Shown: positions 20,941 to 32,104 of the stretch, piece by piece
How the letters are laid out: every line of letters starts with the position of its first letter
Numbering within the stretch: the first letter of the stretch is position 1
Source: Gonatopus flavifemur
Lineage: Eukaryota > Arthropoda > Insecta > Hymenoptera > Dryinidae
Reading direction: 5' to 3'
NCBI GenBank assembly: GCA_018340375.1
Contig: JAFFJZ010000091.1
Coordinates: forward strand, 310,001 to 374,000
DNA length: 64,000 nucleotides
Notes under the pieces: generated by a model
The model's input: only the letters and a program-made list of their open reading frames with translations
Databases searched by the model: none
What the model was told of the DNA's origin: nothing
Translations under genes and position numbers: made by a program

Positions 20941-21494
20941 ATACCACGATTTGACGTTTATGAACTACCCAATCTGTTCATAGCTTCGGTTTCTTATATG
21001 TTTTCAATTATTAACTCCAACGTAAATTCAGCACTACAGTCTGAAAGGGATTGTCCTCTGAACAAGAGGCATCGTACAATGAGAAGGATGCTTCGTACCC
21101 TGGACGGTTATTATAGATATTTCCACGAAAACTATGCTATCAAAGGAAAAATGATACCTACGGGATATCCCTGTGTAGTTGAATTCAGTGCAGGATGGGT
21201 CAGGGCTGAAATTGAAGCCCAAGTAAACGAAGCAGAAGATTTGGAGTACATAGAGGATGACACTAATAATGAGGAGACTCCACCAAGTTGGTCTGGGGAA
21301 ATTCCATTAGGGAAATATGTGATCAATATGAAACGATCCCATGGCAGGCCATTACCGCAGCCCTCCATCATTTGGACCCGCCCTTATCAGGTAGATGGCC
21401 TGCTAGTAGGGTACAATATATCAGAGAACTGATATATGGAGAGAGAATCACGATTGAGTTTGATAGATAGAATACTGAGGATAATAGCATCACC
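20931..21494 (+). pseudogene. Tudor-like exon, first part (split by transposon)
   Basis: After a splice-acceptor-like site the frame reads RFDVYELPNLFIASVSY, GYYRYFHENYAIKG and GYPCVVEFSAGWVRAEIE, the spacing of an extended Tudor domain (a fold that binds methylated arginine and is common in germline piRNA proteins). A frameshift near 21370 moves to IRELIYGERITIEFDR and a stop follows. The exon is then cut at 21502 by the hAT-like element and continues at 25852 (VDIHLFDSESSRW). Assignment to Tudor rests on pattern only. It may be a decayed gene copy or a live gene disrupted by a polymorphic insertion. Confidence 0.4.
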
Positions 21495-21812
21495 GTGGAT
21501 ATTAGGGTGGCCCGCAATATATGGGTAAAATTTCAAAATCAACCAAGAAGTCTGGGCACCCTCTAGCTCTTTTACTAGTCCCATAACAAGTATTCTCGCG
21601 AATGTTCAAGGCCTCACTTCTATTGGAACACAGTGCTCAATGGTTTATAATGTTAGAATAATTCACAAAAATCAGGGTTTTTTAGGGTTGATTGGAAAGA
21701 ATATTATCAGCTTGGTTGTAACAAATAATCTGTAATCCATAGTGGAATATCATAAACGAATACAGGAAATTTTTTGTGGGAATGATTAAAAAAGATCAAC
21801 TAATGATGAATC

Positions 21813-24800
21813 CTAATAAGATGACGGCTTCAAACTGTCGATAACTGCTTTTGTGGTCGACTGTGTTGGAACAAACTTTCTGTTAGCCTCCACCACTTGC
21901 AAGAGCAACTGCTTTCCCTCTTCGTCATTTGTCAAAAGTCTATTGAATTCTCCAAACAATTTGACTCCACGCTCAGCCAAGTCATTCACAACTTTGAGAT
22001 TGTTGACAATAAGTTCCCCTCTCTCATAAGCCTCATTGATGCTCCATTCATTTGGATTCGTGGACAAAAAACTAGTATTTATCGCAGCTTATCAAATAAC
22101 TGCAACGACCTCTTTGAGGCAGAATCAGCCAAAACGGCTCGGTTTGTTAAAAGTTATAACGGCGGGCCTCTAATGAGAATCTATATATCCAAGTTTGCTA
22201 GCTGTGCCAGCCGCTATGAATTTCGTTAGTCGTTCCCCTCGTCGCACAGCGAGATAAAAAGGACTTCTTTTACAACCATACACCAAAAATTCACAATGGG
22301 CTCGAAAAGGGCGCCAGATGGTCTCAGAAGGGAACTATCAAAATCGAGGGAAGATCCAAATTAACGAATGTCATCGAAGACACATACAATGAGCCCACAA
22401 ACTACCCGAAACTAACCCAGATCACGTCGAGGGTGTGGGTATAGGGGAACTTGGAACAATGACGGGGGAGAGTGAATCGCACAAAATATAAGCTGATAAT
22501 ATAACATATGATTGAGAGAAAAAATAAGTTATACAAAGGTGGGCTTCTATGGCACCACTCAGAACAATGAAAGGAGAGAGCCGGCGGAAGGCGACTGATT
22601 CGTGACAAAAGAAAAGGGTGCTTCATGCGAACTCAGTGACCATTGGTCAATCGGTGCAGCAAGTGAACCTACATGCACCTAGAGAACAGCCACGTGCTTG
22701 CCTCTCTCCTTTTCCTTATAGCTTGGCGGGAACGTCGGCGTTCCGCCCAAGAGATATTATTATAAAAGAAAAGAGGAATTCGCCACGACAATTCCGATTC
22801 AATATAATAGAAACAAGGGAGGGAACTCACCGGCTCTCGTACGAACTCCAATTCAACCAAGATGGACACTCTGTGGTGGCACGTGGCACAGGTTTACTAA
22901 CACACGTGAATGTTCACAACACTGGCGTGTTTGCCGTCAAGATCGAGACTGATCGTCTTCTAAATGTAACGAGAGCAGGTGAGCAAATCTCCGTTCCCCC
23001 TCAATTACATAATTCAACATTAGGCCACCGGTGGCTCTATTGGCAAATTCGAAACGTATCTCCATTAGCACGTGGCCCCATGGGCGTCGATAGCGAGAGC
23101 ACCGGCGGCGTGGAAATTTCCCTTCATGGATCAGACCGGGCTCCACATGAATTCCGTCGTACGGCAGTGGTTATATATGTTCCCCTCTCTCTCCTCTCAT
23201 GGTGGTCCTCACGCCTCTATCTATGTACCTGTACCCCGCCAAGCAATTTTTCCAAGCAGCTAGAGGAAGAAAAGAAAGAAGAAAGCGAGAGAAATAATAC
23301 ACATTCATATCAGTCGGCAATCACACGACTGTAACACCCTTGAGAGACTCGATACAATACAAATTCCTTATGAAATTATAATGAGAGCCTCTCTGGACGG
23401 TTATGATTTCCATTCACGACATCGACGAGAGAGAAAATTACAAAAATTCCATGTGACGAGGTATTTGAAAAATACCACGTCACCAAGTGCTGAATTCCCT
23501 CTAACCTCCCGATCTGTTGGCTCACAATCGATCTCATTGATGATTGCCAACTTGTCTCCAGCAGATACGTTCTTTGAAAATGACCTCAGACCAACAAGCT
23601 CATCTGAAAGGTACCAAAGATGAGTTTTGAAGGCATTTTTTACAATCTCAGTGATTTCAGGATCTATATCTCGGTATTTTATCATCTCATTCCACAGAGA
23701 AAGATCTGACCAGGGAGCGTTTGCGGCCACAGGAGCACCAATCCAATATTTTATGTAGACAAGAGTGCCAAAACTTTCACAAAACGTTGCAACTGTGCGT
23801 TTTCTTTTTGTGTTGTTTTGAAGCCGTCTTCGTCACGGAACAAACAGATTTTTATACTATATAGCAGCTCAGCCATCCAACGAGCATGATGTACTGCACC
23901 TGGAGGTCTCCAATCAATTTTGGCTGGAGGACAGCCAAGAACAATTGAAGCAACCTCAACCAATTCCATATAATCGTCCCGAGGTAGATTTTTGCTCTCC
24001 AAGGCCAATGATGAATCAATGATTGCTGATTCTTCCAAATCTTCAATGCCAGGAATATTTCCCGAAGGTTGATAATTTTCTTGGTTTATATCACGCTATG
24101 CTGCCCTAAATCTTTTGAATGAAGGTATGTCAGGGGAACTTGAGGGACCAAAGCAGAACGTAAATACTTTCTTCAGGACAATTTTCAAAGTATGGTGTCT
24201 ACATGCCAACCAAATCAAATCTCTTTCTACTTTGTGTTCAAGAAAAACAGGCTCCATTTCTCAACCCTGTGTTAACTGCTGTAGTATCAAAACACATTCC
24301 TACTCCTTTTTTGTTCAAGCCCCATTCAGTTGAATTATTGTAAACTGCATTTCCTACATTTGTGCCAGTATCACTACAAAGTCTCGGAACACCAAGCAAT
24401 TTATCCTTATCAACAGCAGGGCAAGACACTAGAACAGGCAAACGATCTACTTTATCGTTGCCCAGAATATCGGGAAGTATTTTTCCATCTCAATGAACGA
24501 TGATAGGATCATCGAAAGGAGAATCTTTCCCAATTTCTTCAAATATATTTTTCCTTGCTCCCTTCCTTTTACGCTGAATAGTGGTTCTTGATGATGGTGA
24601 TGAATTGGGGTCATGACCTAGTGCTGCTGCAATAGGCACCATTAATCTCAAGGCTTCTCTGTCCAATATCTTATTTCGATCTGATGCACTAGTGAAATGC
24701 GTAGAAAACAGTGATTTCTTAGCGACTGGTTCCTGTAAATATGTTTGTTGTTCTTTCTTTTCCATAGACGTTGATGTTTTATACATCTTCACTACTACAG

Positions 24801-25278
24801 ATGTTGCGTTGACCGAGTCAGAGTTGTCCGACGAATCATCTTCTGAATCTAAACTACTCACACTTGCAGACACCAAGAATAAGGAATTCTGATCTTTCCC
24901 TTTTTCAAGTCTCTTCTGCTCTTTTAATCTTCTTCCGAGGATTCTTTTTTGCTTTTTTGTGGATTCCTAGTTTTCTGACGAGATGACCATTTTTCTTTCG
25001 GTTCTTTGGTCAGTTGAAAACTCTGTCTTTATTTGCTTTGCACGTTCCAAGGGCTCTATTGTGAGCAATATCGAATAATTCATCGAGCTGCCCTCCAAAT
25101 AATTTCTCTCGTTTCTTCTGGGTATCGGATTGTCTTCCTTTATTTTTTTTTAGTAAAAGCCATTCCCCATGAATTTTCTCAAATTTTTCCACACAATGCT
25201 TCGAAATTCTGGTGGTTATACCAGCCCTTAGCCACACTAACATCAATTCCTGTACGGTTAGATGACTGGCATTTCTGA
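21813..25278 (-). pseudogene. hAT-like transposase, decayed
   Basis: In order on the minus strand: an N-terminal part (25246 on), an acidic Ser-rich part, then LLGVPRLCSDTGTNVGNAV, GVGMCFDTTAVNTGLRNGA (probable catalytic Asp), a CRHH motif in another frame near 24205, PPGAVHHARWMAELLYSI, HLWYLSDELVGL and, after the 22150-23490 insert, NNLKVVNDLAERGVKLF (probable catalytic Glu). The C-x2-H after the Asp recalls the hAT CxxH insertion motif. The classical BED finger and C-terminal hAT dimerisation motif are not visible. I recall similar unnamed proteins in many insect genomes. Frames change several times, so it is inactive. Confidence 0.55.
22150..23490. other. GC-richer insert inside hAT-like transposon 1
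   Basis: The transposase reading is lost between about 22150 and 23490 and resumes on both sides. The insert holds a 238-codon plus-strand frame (22618-23334) with no recognised domain and patchy composition, probably fortuitous. A short hairpin, GTGACG...CGTCAC at 23453-23483, lies near its right edge. Ends and target duplication were not found. Confidence 0.35.
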
Positions 25279-25851
25279 CTGACTTTTTTTCATTCGAAAA
25301 ATAATGAAATCTCTGGAGAACTTGCCTTAATGTTGGCAGTTGATTGAATCTTGAAATTGGTTCTAAGTCTCTTATACCTATTGAAAATACACTGTTCCCT
25401 TGACATGTCGTTGGAGTTGGAGCCGTAATCAGGGAAGAACACTGACAGAAGAACAGAAAACTGACCCTTATTACATAAAAGTTCTCATGAACAACATTTC
25501 ACTCTTAGTTCATAATTGTTCACAGTTTCGTGCGATTTATCGATATTTCAACTTGTAAAAAAATAGTGTTTAGTAGTTTTGAACATATCTATCTGTTGTT
25601 TTTAGCTGCAATGATCATTATTGAATCAATCAGGTATCTGAAACATAAGAAACTATAATTAATCAATAAAATTTTCGAAAATCCGAAAATTCCGGAATTC
25701 AAAAAATTTCCATAGCGTTGAACACTGCCTTCCACACCACCTAGAACATTGAAATTCCCACAATTTATCACTCTTAGCATAAGTGAAAATATGAGAGAGT
25801 GCCGAGGTTTGTCACATCAATTTGAAATTTTTGGGCCACCCTAGTGGATAT

Positions 25852-26140
25852 CCACCTATTTGACTCCGAATCAAGTAGATGGGTGAGCTTATCCGATGAA
25901 CTAATAGGAATGAATACTAGAATGAGAGACTCCAGGAGAGGAATTAGTGGTAGGGGTGAACCCCTGAGGGATTTCATCGAATTGGATGATGGTTATACCC
26001 AAGATCAAGGGCCACAAAATGCTCAGGAAGAAAAGGAAGTCGGAGAAGGAGAAGGAGTTAGCGAGGAGGGAGAAGAGGAAGAAGATATTCCAGAACAAAT
26101 TCAGATGGACCATTTACATCTCGATGAACATGTAGATTGA
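25852..26140 (+). pseudogene. Tudor-like exon, second part
   Basis: Directly after the hAT duplication the frame continues HLFDSESSRWVSLSDELIGM, which fits the end of a Tudor barrel, then an Arg/Gly stretch and a highly acidic tail (EEEKEVGEGEGVSEEGEEEE pattern) ending at TGA near 26140. A possible polyadenylation signal AATAAA lies near 26610. Removing the transposon and one duplication copy joins it in frame to the piece ending at 21494, though a stop sits just upstream there. Confidence 0.4.
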
Positions 26141-26663
26141 AACGCCAACGGAGGAGGAATGGACGTAGTGGACTGGAATAGTAAAAAAAAGGGAGAAGAG
26201 TGAATTCTGTTTTTGTGAAATGAAGAACTAGAAAAGTGAACAATTATGGCGCCGCCCTTTCGAGAAAAGAAAAAACAATAATATAGTAATTGATGAGTGA
26301 AGTGCTGTGTAAGTGTCTGAAGAACTTCTAAAATCATATTTTTATAGGACTTTGACCATTGATCCATAAGATTTTCCCAAAGATTTATGGGAGATTTCCT
26401 ATGAGCGTGGGTTGTGATTACTCACATACACGTGTGTGAAATTTCCTCCGAAGAATTTTCACAGTGTTGAAAATTTCAGTGATAGAATAAGTAGGAACTC
26501 ATGGAACTCCTAAATACGTCGAAAATTTCATAAGTTCCGATAGAATTTCCTACATAATAAGATGTATATAAATGTATATAAGATAGGGTATACCAAAGAT
26601 ATATCAAAATAAATATGGAGGTAGCTTCAGAGACTTTGAATAGAATGAAGAAAAAAAATATGG
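26141..26663. other. Non-coding stretch after the Tudor-like exon
   Basis: AT-rich, with a TAGGAACTCATGGAACTCC-type local repeat and short microsatellite-like pieces. Likely 3' UTR or intergenic DNA. No gene seen. Confidence 0.35.
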
Positions 26664-26975
26664 AGCATTATTTGTGAAATCAGCCACCCCCCCTGCACAT
26701 TATGTTTTTGAGGATGAGAATCTGAAAGAATGTCAAAAATTTTCGTTTTTGATCCGAGCCCCGAGTTCGCCAATATGGCGGCTGAAACGCGAGGGAGTCA
26801 GGGTCAGAACCACTAAAATCCAATATAGGAGCACGAAGAGTGCTCTGCGGATCATTATTATCATTGCTGACCATAGTCGTGTGTCTACTGATTCAAGTGT
26901 ATAAAGTGAAATTCCCGGAATTGCAAATGGCGGGTCCAATATGGCGGTTAAAACATCGAACTCTCCCTGGTCGGC
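26664..26975 (+). repeat. Repeat E, left copy (inverted partner at 35.3-35.7 kb)
   Basis: Begins near AGCATTATTTGTGAAATCAG and runs through CGAGCCCCGAGTTCGC and CCAATATGGCGG to AAACATCGAACTCTCC. The same sequence occurs in reverse orientation at about 35322-35672, with one internal indel. It encodes a shared short frame, probably by chance. It may be a terminal repeat of a ~9-kb composite, or two copies of a short element. Confidence 0.7.
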
Positions 26976-27195
26976 CTTCGCTGAGATGACATAAGAGATG
27001 ATAGATAAAAGAAAGAGCGAAAGAAAATTCTAAGGATGCAATAATATTTGAAAAGATGGGGAAGTATGGAAATTGAGTGGACTGTATGAACGAAAACGGT
27101 CGGAGAGAAGAAAGTTCCGCTCGTCTTGAGTTTACACAATCAAAGAGCGCAATTAACGAACAAATACCGTATGATTGTGAATACAACGTGTGTAA

Positions 27196-30100
27196 TGGAC
27201 CGGAGCGAGAAACAAAAAAGTTTTCAAATGGAATCGTAATAGTGCGGAAAAGTTGCTACTCGTTAACACAAACACAGGGAAAAAAAATTTTTGAAATCGG
27301 ACAATATCTTCCGTTCGCGCATCGCGTTCAAAATTTTCGAATTCGAACAAAAATTTAACAAATATGCACAAAATTGCAGAAGGGGTATATGCTGTCCAAT
27401 TGAGCCCATTTTTTTTGTATTTAACATGGCTTCGAGGCATAGAATGAGGGAAAAATGCCACACAACCCTCCTCTACCTCTTTCCAACCCCTTCGAAGGGG
27501 TGATAATGGACAATTTCCGTTAAAAATAGCTTGTATTACAGGAGGTGCAAATGGTAACCCATCGACCTGATTTTTCGTACATTAGATGTTTTGAGGCGCG
27601 AAGTGGAAAAAATTATTCTCTACCTCCTCTCTGCATGCTCCCCCCAAGGGGGAGTGGGGCTCTGTCCCGACTACACGAGCTAAAATAGGAATTGCAGATA
27701 TTTGGCAAAATTTCCTTGTAGAACGCGTTACGTTTTGTTTTGATTGCCATCCGTTCGGTCGGCGTCTCGGCTTCGTTCCCCACTCCCTTCTTCTCGACTC
27801 TGGGATCCCAAGAAACGGAGCGTATGAGCGAGGAAGCACTCTACTGGTCACTGGAAGTATATGATTATCTGGCTTGTTGCATAGCAAAGGAGCGCTTCTC
27901 GGACTGAAAACTTTTTTTATCAGCGTTGTTCAAAATTTCATAGCCTGCATTAGATCATGATCAGATCGATCACCAATTTCATTTCATGTATGTTATTAAA
28001 TCGTATGATCATATAATTCATTGGCTTGTCGCAGAACATTCTTCGCTAATGTTAATTAAATCTAATTATATCTAGGATGTTTAGTGCATCAGGTTGACGT
28101 GGGAATATTCATATTAGAACGAACCAATCTAACAATATTGGATTGTCTTTGAGTGACGAATATAATTTCGAGAATTTATTGAAATTTCAAGAATTTTTAA
28201 ACAATAATACGAATCTTACAATATCAGGTGTGACCAATCACCTCTCTTGATCTTGATTATGGCACTCACTCGTAGTGCTCATGCTCATGCACCCTGCCCA
28301 TTTTTTGGTGCACCAAAACCACTACCACCGGCGGTTCTTTCCACCAATGCCGATATCGTAAAATGTTGGAATGAAGTCAAGTATGACATGGCAGTAAAGT
28401 CTAGTGACTGTAAACCTGGAAGGAACTTGAGCTTCTCAGACGTGGCAAACATTGTAGCTCAACAGATTGAGTCAATATATTCCAAAGCTTCGATTCCTGT
28501 CGTGTGTCACACAAGAGTCGTTCAAAAGATCAAGCAACTGCATGATTGCTATTATGCACTTTGTAAATCATATCAAAGGGACGAAACCAGAGCTGGAAAA
28601 AAGAATAAGAACAATGACTTCATTCATAAATCTTATAACACATTATTTGACATATCATCTTGCAAGTGCAAGATGACACTACAATGCAATTGCAAAAAAA
28701 CCTTTGAGAAATGTATTTGTCCAAATCCTGTAGTTGTCAGCTGCAATTGCCGTAAGGATAGGAAAATACCTACATTGGAACTGAAGTTTCTCTACGCACA
28801 AAGACACCTCAGAATAGGTAAAATTGGATTGACGGTAGATAAGAAGGAAACACAGGAACTTACATCCAAGTTACAAAGAAAAGCTCGTCAGCTTAATTTG
28901 CTTAGCGTGCAAATACAAGACTTGCCTGGTCCCTCCGTTGGCAGTACCGATCCGGAAACAGAAGAGACAAATTTTGATGTCGATGATGATTCGGACTTTC
29001 AGCCCACACGTTTTTCGTCTGCCCTGTCAAGAGGCTCAAAGTCCTCACAGATGCGCCTGTCGCTTCCAACAACTGCTTTAACAAGTACTCGTTTTGGCCT
29101 GTCTGACAGAGCAACGGCTGCTATCACATCTAGCGTGCTGAAAGACCTAGGTCTTATTACTGATAGTGATACATCTCTGATCGTTGATAGGAGCAAAATT
29201 AGAAGAGAAAAAGAAAAGTGCAGAGTAAAACGTACTAATTTAGAGCGACGGGAACATCAAATGAACGGCCCAATGTGTGTATACTTTGATGGTAGGGCAG
29301 ATAACACTTTAGTGTTGGTTGAAAAAGGAGTAAAACGATACCAATCTGTAAAAAAAGAGGATCATATTACAGTAATTGAGGAACCGGGTTCAAAGTATCT
29401 TTGCCATCTAGTACCTACTCCCAAAAGTGGAAAGGACACTGCTTTCTGCATCATAGACTATTTCGAAGAAAATGAAATAGATACTTGTGAAATTGAAGTA
29501 GTTGGGACTGATGGGACAGCAACAAACACTGGCTGGAAACGGGGAGCAATTAAGTATATAGAAATGCGTTTGAAGAGGCCAATACAGTGGGTGATCTGTC
29601 TTTTACATTTCAATGAGTTACCTTTGAGGCATCTTGTAGAAACATTTGATGGTACAACCGCAGGACCGAAGTCTTTGAGTGGCCCTCTCGGCGAACGGCT
29701 GGTTGGTTGCGAGTCTTTGCCTGTAGTTGCATTTAATAAAATTGAATGTGTCATTCCACAAATTCACCCACAAATTCTGAGGAAAGACCAGAGATACCTA
29801 CATGACATTGCCGTTTCCATTGCTGCTGGGTCTTGTTCCTCGGACCTAGCGAATCGAGATCCGGGACCAATATCTCATGCTCGGTGGTTGACGACAGCGA
29901 ACCGGTTTTTGAGACTATATATTTCATTTGAAAACCCACCTGAAAATCTCATCAACATCGTTACATACATCATGACTGTATACGTACCCATGTGGTTTGG
30001 AATTAAGACAAGATCTTCAATAGTTGAAGGACCTAAGCATATTTTTGAATGCATCAAGAGATGTAGAGGCTTACCTGCAGGAGTCCAAGAAGTGGCGAAG

Positions 30101-31176
30101 AAAGTTATTCAAAGGAATGCCTTCTTCGCCCATCCCGAAAACCTTCTTCTTTCGATGGTTATGGATGATAGGCAGGATGTTCGGGAGCTGGGCCTTCGGC
30201 GAGTATTGAAATCCAAAGAAACTACCACAAAGGGTAAATCTATCAGAAATTTCCCAGTTCCGGCCATAAATTTTGATGCTCATGATTATTTTGATATTAT
30301 AAATCGGTCTGCAACCAAAATCACATGTCCACCTCTTTTGGCAACTCTTTCATCAGCTGATATCGCAGACTTGATTTCTCAAGGGAAAAAACCAACTCTT
30401 TCTCTGAATCTAGCAGACATACCCTGTCATACTCAAGCCGTAGAGCGCAGTGTTAAGCTAGTAACACAGGCCTCTTCAGCAGTTTATGGTCATGAGAGAC
30501 GTGATGGTTTCATAAGAACTACACTTGCCTCTCGTGCTACCATGTCAAAATTTGAGACCAAATCGGAATTCGCAGTCCCTGAATGTGCATAATTCTCCAC
30601 GCCCACGTTTGGTTGGTTGATTGGGCAGGGTGTGGGTGGAACTTGCAGTGCAGCCACCTTCCCGTGGTAAGTTCTGAGTCGTTCAAGGAAGGACGGGCCA
30701 AGAGATGCAAATCTTCGGCCCCTCAGGGAAAATAACGAAGGAAGGGGAATACTTTTTTTACTTTCAGCCTTAAAGTTGCCTTATGTACGAAAAATCAAGT
30801 CAATAGTTCAGTATTTGCATCTTCTGCAATACGAACTGCTTTTAACGAAACTTGTTCATCTTCACCCCTTCGAGGGGCTTGGGGGAGGGGGGGGGGTAGA
30901 AGAGAGGTATGCGGCATTCTTCCCCTATTCTACACTTCAAAACAATGTTATGTATAAAAAATGAGCTTGACCGGACAGGATTCACACCTCCTACAGTTTT
31001 TCGTATATCTGTTCAAATTTGTTCAAATTCGGAAAAATTTTGAACGCGATGCGCGAACGGAAGATATTGTCCGATTTCAAAAATTTTTTTTTCCCTGTGT
31101 TTGTGTTAACGAATAGCAACTTTTCCGCACTATTACGATTCCATTTGAAAACTTCTTTGTTTTTCGCTCCGGTCTA
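27196..31176 (+). mobile_element. hAT-like DNA transposon 2, 3,981 bp, with intact transposase
   Basis: The ends are TGGACCGGAGCG at 27196 and CGCTCCGGTCTA at 31176, flanked by the 8-bp duplication GTGTGTAA (27188-27195 and 31177-31184). The inverted ends extend about 400 bp with decreasing similarity, sharing the segment around GATATTGTCCGATTTC, the TACGAAAAATCA-type piece and a CCCCTTCGAGGGG-type palindrome. One 781-codon plus-strand frame fills the centre. The intact frame and exact duplications suggest a recent insertion. Confidence 0.9.
28247..30592 (+). CDS. hAT-like transposase, 781 aa, intact
   Basis: The likely start is the second ATG (28259, MALTRSAHAHAPCPF). Residues ~130-185 are cysteine-rich with CKC, CNC, CIC and CNC pairs, a probable metal-binding region. 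The catalytic-type core contains VVGTDGTATNTGWKRGAI (Asp), VICLLHFNELPLRHLVETFD (a CxxH, compare hAT CxxH), GPISHARWLTTANRFLRLYI and HTQAVERSVKLVTQASSAV (Glu) near the end. A BED finger and standard hAT C-terminus are absent. I recall similar unnamed proteins in insects and cnidarians. It shares the D-x-TxxNTG, H-A-R-W and E-R-x-V-K-L order with the decayed protein at 21.8-25.3 kb. Confidence 0.65.
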   Translation: MILIMALTRSAHAHAPCPFFGAPKPLPPAVLSTNADIVKCWNEVKYDMAVKSSDCKPGRNLSFSDVANIVAQQIESIYSKASIPVVCHTRVVQKIKQLHDCYYALCKSYQRDETRAGKKNKNNDFIHKSYNTLFDISSCKCKMTLQCNCKKTFEKCICPNPVVVSCNCRKDRKIPTLELKFLYAQRHLRIGKIGLTVDKKETQELTSKLQRKARQLNLLSVQIQDLPGPSVGSTDPETEETNFDVDDDSDFQPTRFSSALSRGSKSSQMRLSLPTTALTSTRFGLSDRATAAITSSVLKDLGLITDSDTSLIVDRSKIRREKEKCRVKRTNLERREHQMNGPMCVYFDGRADNTLVLVEKGVKRYQSVKKEDHITVIEEPGSKYLCHLVPTPKSGKDTAFCIIDYFEENEIDTCEIEVVGTDGTATNTGWKRGAIKYIEMRLKRPIQWVICLLHFNELPLRHLVETFDGTTAGPKSLSGPLGERLVGCESLPVVAFNKIECVIPQIHPQILRKDQRYLHDIAVSIAAGSCSSDLANRDPGPISHARWLTTANRFLRLYISFENPPENLINIVTYIMTVYVPMWFGIKTRSSIVEGPKHIFECIKRCRGLPAGVQEVAKKVIQRNAFFAHPENLLLSMVMDDRQDVRELGLRRVLKSKETTTKGKSIRNFPVPAINFDAHDYFDIINRSATKITCPPLLATLSSADIADLISQGKKPTLSLNLADIPCHTQAVERSVKLVTQASSAVYGHERRDGFIRTTLASRATMSKFETKSEFAVPECA

Positions 31177-31184
31177 GTGTGTAA

Positions 31185-31699
31185 ATTATCAAAAAAAGGG
31201 GGTATATACTCCCAGATAATGAATTACAATATAAACAGATACCTGACAGGTTGAAGATATATATCAAGTAGAATCTGGCCAGGATTCTCATATCACACAC
31301 ATGCATACATACACGCGTTGCAGTGCACCGTTGTCGGGTTCCCGAAGACGTCCCGGTTCAGTTGCTTGATCTCGTGGATGGTGTTACCAATATCCGTAAT
31401 ATGGCAAAGTGGTGGAACTGATGTTCGAACGGATCCTACATACGAGTTGTAGATGGAAAAGAAGAGCGAGCGCGCGACCATGTGCTAAAACTTGGATTTG
31501 AGCGGCGTGGTGTCGCCTTGAGAGATTTGTCGCGAACTGATGCGTGAGCATCAAAGGTTGGAGAAAGTGAAAAGCGATGACCTCCCTAAATTAGATCATA
31601 CGCCTAGTTATCCTTACGAGACGTGATCGTACTTAGGTGTGTAGGATTTGTCTTCTTCAGGCGTCGCGATCCAACACTCCCAATTGCACTAGAAATGGG
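31185..31699. other. Stretch with no recognised gene
   Basis: Moderate GC. A 62-codon minus-strand frame (31293-31481) is open but unrecognised. No repeat assigned. Confidence 0.3.
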
Positions 31700-32104
31700 T
31701 ATCTGGGGGTTTTTGGGGTCGTTGAACACGAATCTGAGCTTGGTTTCCCACAATCCAATATGGCGGTTGCAATATGGCGGACTTGGAATTCGAAACATCA
31801 CTGATTACCGTGAAAATCGGTACTGGGGGGTTGTGAGCGTCGCTGAACACGAATCCAGGCTTGGTTCTCCAAAATCCAACATAGCGGTTCCAATATGGCG
31901 GACTTGGAATCCGAAGCATTGCCGGTCCCCGTGAAATTCGCTACCTGAGGGTTATTGGGGTCGCTGAACACGAATCCGGGCTCGGTTTCCCGAAATTCAA
32001 TATGGCGGTTCCAATATGGCGGACTTGGAATCCGAAACATTGCCGGTTCCCGTGAAATTCGGTACCTGGAGATTATTGGGGTCGCTGAACATGAATTAGG
32101 GCTT
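31700..32104 (+). repeat. Tandem array of ~121-bp GGCGG-containing units (four units)
   Basis: The anchor GTCGCTGAACACGAATCC recurs near 31718, 31838, 31960 and 32081, each followed by CAATATGGCGGTTCCAATATGGCGGAC. Units are about 121 bp and similar to units at 45.8-46.6 kb and 59.4-60.2 kb. The array cuts into the left copy of the unclassified transposon at about 32105. Confidence 0.8.

Larger units (their letters stand above)
21503..25843 (-). mobile_element. hAT-like DNA transposon 1, 4,341 bp
   Basis: The ends are TAGGGTGGCCC at 21503 and GGGCCACCCTA at 25843, flanked by the 8-bp duplication GTGGATAT (21495-21502 and 25844-25851). An 8-bp duplication and TAG-starting inverted ends are hAT traits. 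The inner ends keep weaker similarity (AATTTCAAA). Inside, on the minus strand, lie pieces of a transposase-like protein. A GC-richer 1.3-kb stretch at about 22150-23490 interrupts it. Confidence 0.8.

Noticed and set aside
22618..23334. 238-codon plus-strand protein gene
   Set aside because: Patchy composition and no recognisable motif. It lies in an unexplained insert and is better treated as chance.
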